Below, in pieces: positions 4,598-5,540 of a DNA stretch of 5,540 nt. Source of the stretch: Thermoleophilia bacterium. Lineage in GTDB: Bacteria; Actinomycetota; Thermoleophilia; Miltoncostaeales; Miltoncostaeaceae. The notes beneath the pieces are model-generated. The model had not been told where the DNA came from and did no database searches. It was given only the letters and a program-made list of their open reading frames with translations. Both the position numbers and the translations under genes were made by a program. The stretch spans positions 1 through 5,540 of the forward strand of contig JADGPH010000148.1 of NCBI GenBank assembly GCA_017882555.1, read 5' to 3'. Position 1 is the first letter of the stretch; each line of letters begins with the position of its first letter.

Positions 4598-5540
4598 AAC
4601 CCACGCAACGTCGTCTGATGCGCGAGAGCAGGGTGGCGCGCCGCGCGCTTGGCGCGGCCGCCCTGCTGGCGCTCATCCAAGCGGTGCTCACCGTCGTTTG
4701 GGCGGTTGCCCTTGCTGCGGCAATTGCCCCGGTGGTAATGCGCGGTTCGGGTCTCACTCAGATCCGCTCGGCGCTCATCGTGGCGACGTGCGCGGCCGTC
4801 GGTCGTGCTGTGGTCGCGTGGGCATTCGAGTCGACTGGGCGCGCTGGGGCGCAGCAGGTGATGTCGGAGTTGCGGCTGCGGCTGGCTCGGCACGTGCTGG
4901 AGGCGCGTCCGCTCTCGCACGGTGCCGAGACGACCGGCGCGCTCGCGACCGTCGCCGTGCAGGGCGTCGACGGCCTCGAGCTCGTGTTTGCCCGCTACCT
5001 TCCGCAAGTCATGCTGGCCGTTGTCGTTCCGATCGCCGCAATCGGCTGGGTCGCTCAGACCGATTGGATCTCGGCAGCGATCTTGACCGTCACCGTTCCA
5101 GTGATCGTCATCTTCATGATCCTCATCGGGTTGGGGAGCGAGCGCAGAGCCAAGGCGCGGTGGTCCGCGCTCCAGACCCTCGGAGGCCGGTTCTTCGAGG
5201 TGGTCCGTGGTCTGACGACGCTGCGGGTCCATGACCGCGCCGAAGCACAGGTCGAGGTGTTGGAGCGCGTCGGTGAGGATTACCGTCGCGAGACCATGGC
5301 GACCTTGCGGCTCGCGTTTCTTTCGGCGCTCGTGCTCGAACTCGCCGCCGCGCTGGGGACGGCGATGGTGGCCGTCGCGCTCGGGGTGCGACTCGTCGAT
5401 GGGGGCATCGGTCTGCAGGCGGCGCTTGCGGTCTTGATCCTCGCCCCGGAGGTCTATCAGCCGATTCGTCAGCTCGGTGCCCAATTCCACGCGAGTGCGG
5501 ACGGCATGGTCGCCGCGGAGGAGATCTTCACGATCCTGGA
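4594..5540 (+). CDS. cydD: ABC exporter subunit for cytochrome bd assembly, membrane domain, 3'-truncated
   Basis: From GTG 4594-4596 the frame is open for 315 codons and two further bases to the window edge. CydDC is a heterodimeric inner-membrane ABC exporter of thiols (glutathione/cysteine in E. coli) and a haem-linked factor required for mature bd oxidase. Visible here is the type-I exporter membrane domain with six hydrophobic segments at about 18-46, 57-78, 137-155, 158-181, 240-268 and 273-289. CydD-like signatures are GVDGLELVFARYLP (124-137), GGRFFEVVRGLTTLR (197-211) and LAPEVYQPIRQLGAQFHA (283-300). Walker A, the ABC signature and Walker B must lie past the right edge. The start was chosen for the GTGA overlap with cydB. 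The ATG at residue 9 (4618) is an alternative but has no better ribosome-binding site. The order cydABD suggests cydC next, or a CydD-CydC fusion as in some actinobacteria; this cannot be told from here. Confidence 0.92.
   Translation, partial: MKPTQRRLMRESRVARRALGAAALLALIQAVLTVVWAVALAAAIAPVVMRGSGLTQIRSALIVATCAAVGRAVVAWAFESTGRAGAQQVMSELRLRLARHVLEARPLSHGAETTGALATVAVQGVDGLELVFARYLPQVMLAVVVPIAAIGWVAQTDWISAAILTVTVPVIVIFMILIGLGSERRAKARWSALQTLGGRFFEVVRGLTTLRVHDRAEAQVEVLERVGEDYRRETMATLRLAFLSALVLELAAALGTAMVAVALGVRLVDGGIGLQAALAVLILAPEVYQPIRQLGAQFHASADGMVAAEEIFTIL

Overview
The window is GC-rich DNA with gene ends packed tightly or overlapping by four bases. It looks like a free-living high-GC bacterium. 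An actinobacterium is the best guess, from the compact cydA-cydB-cydD order, the short Q-loop CydA and the many GTG starts and stop/start overlaps. No gene in the window fixes the taxon.

Left part (1-1565, minus strand): two consecutive alpha/beta-hydrolase genes, transcribed leftwards and joined by an ATGA overlap at 672-675. The proteins align along their shared length, so the pair looks like a tandem duplication. The upstream copy (672-1565) is complete with a full Ser-Asp-His triad. The downstream copy (1-675) runs off the left edge after its nucleophile elbow. Substrates are unknown.

Middle (1566-2037): about 470 bases between divergent transcription units. I see no convincing protein gene here. 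It holds several symmetric elements: an 8-bp inverted repeat, a compact 16-bp palindrome, and a TCACAG direct repeat with 11-bp period that resembles the box of PhoP, an OmpR-family response regulator.

Right part (2038-5540, plus strand): a cytochrome bd oxidase operon. A 37-codon leader ORF with an almost perfect Shine-Dalgarno comes first. Its TGA overlaps the cydA ATG, and its last third contains a strong hairpin whose 3' arm runs into the cydA ribosome-binding site. Then come cydA (haem-carrying subunit I), cydB (subunit II, 8 bases on) and the start of cydD, which overlaps cydB by GTGA and leaves the window before its ATPase domain. CydA and CydB form the quinol:O2 oxidoreductase. CydD, with a CydC half expected beyond the right edge, is the ABC exporter needed to assemble it.

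The most interesting element is the leader ORF plus hairpin in front of cydA. The layout predicts that oxidase translation depends on a ribosome first translating the small peptide. The divergent hydrolase pair and the shared control region are the second point of interest.
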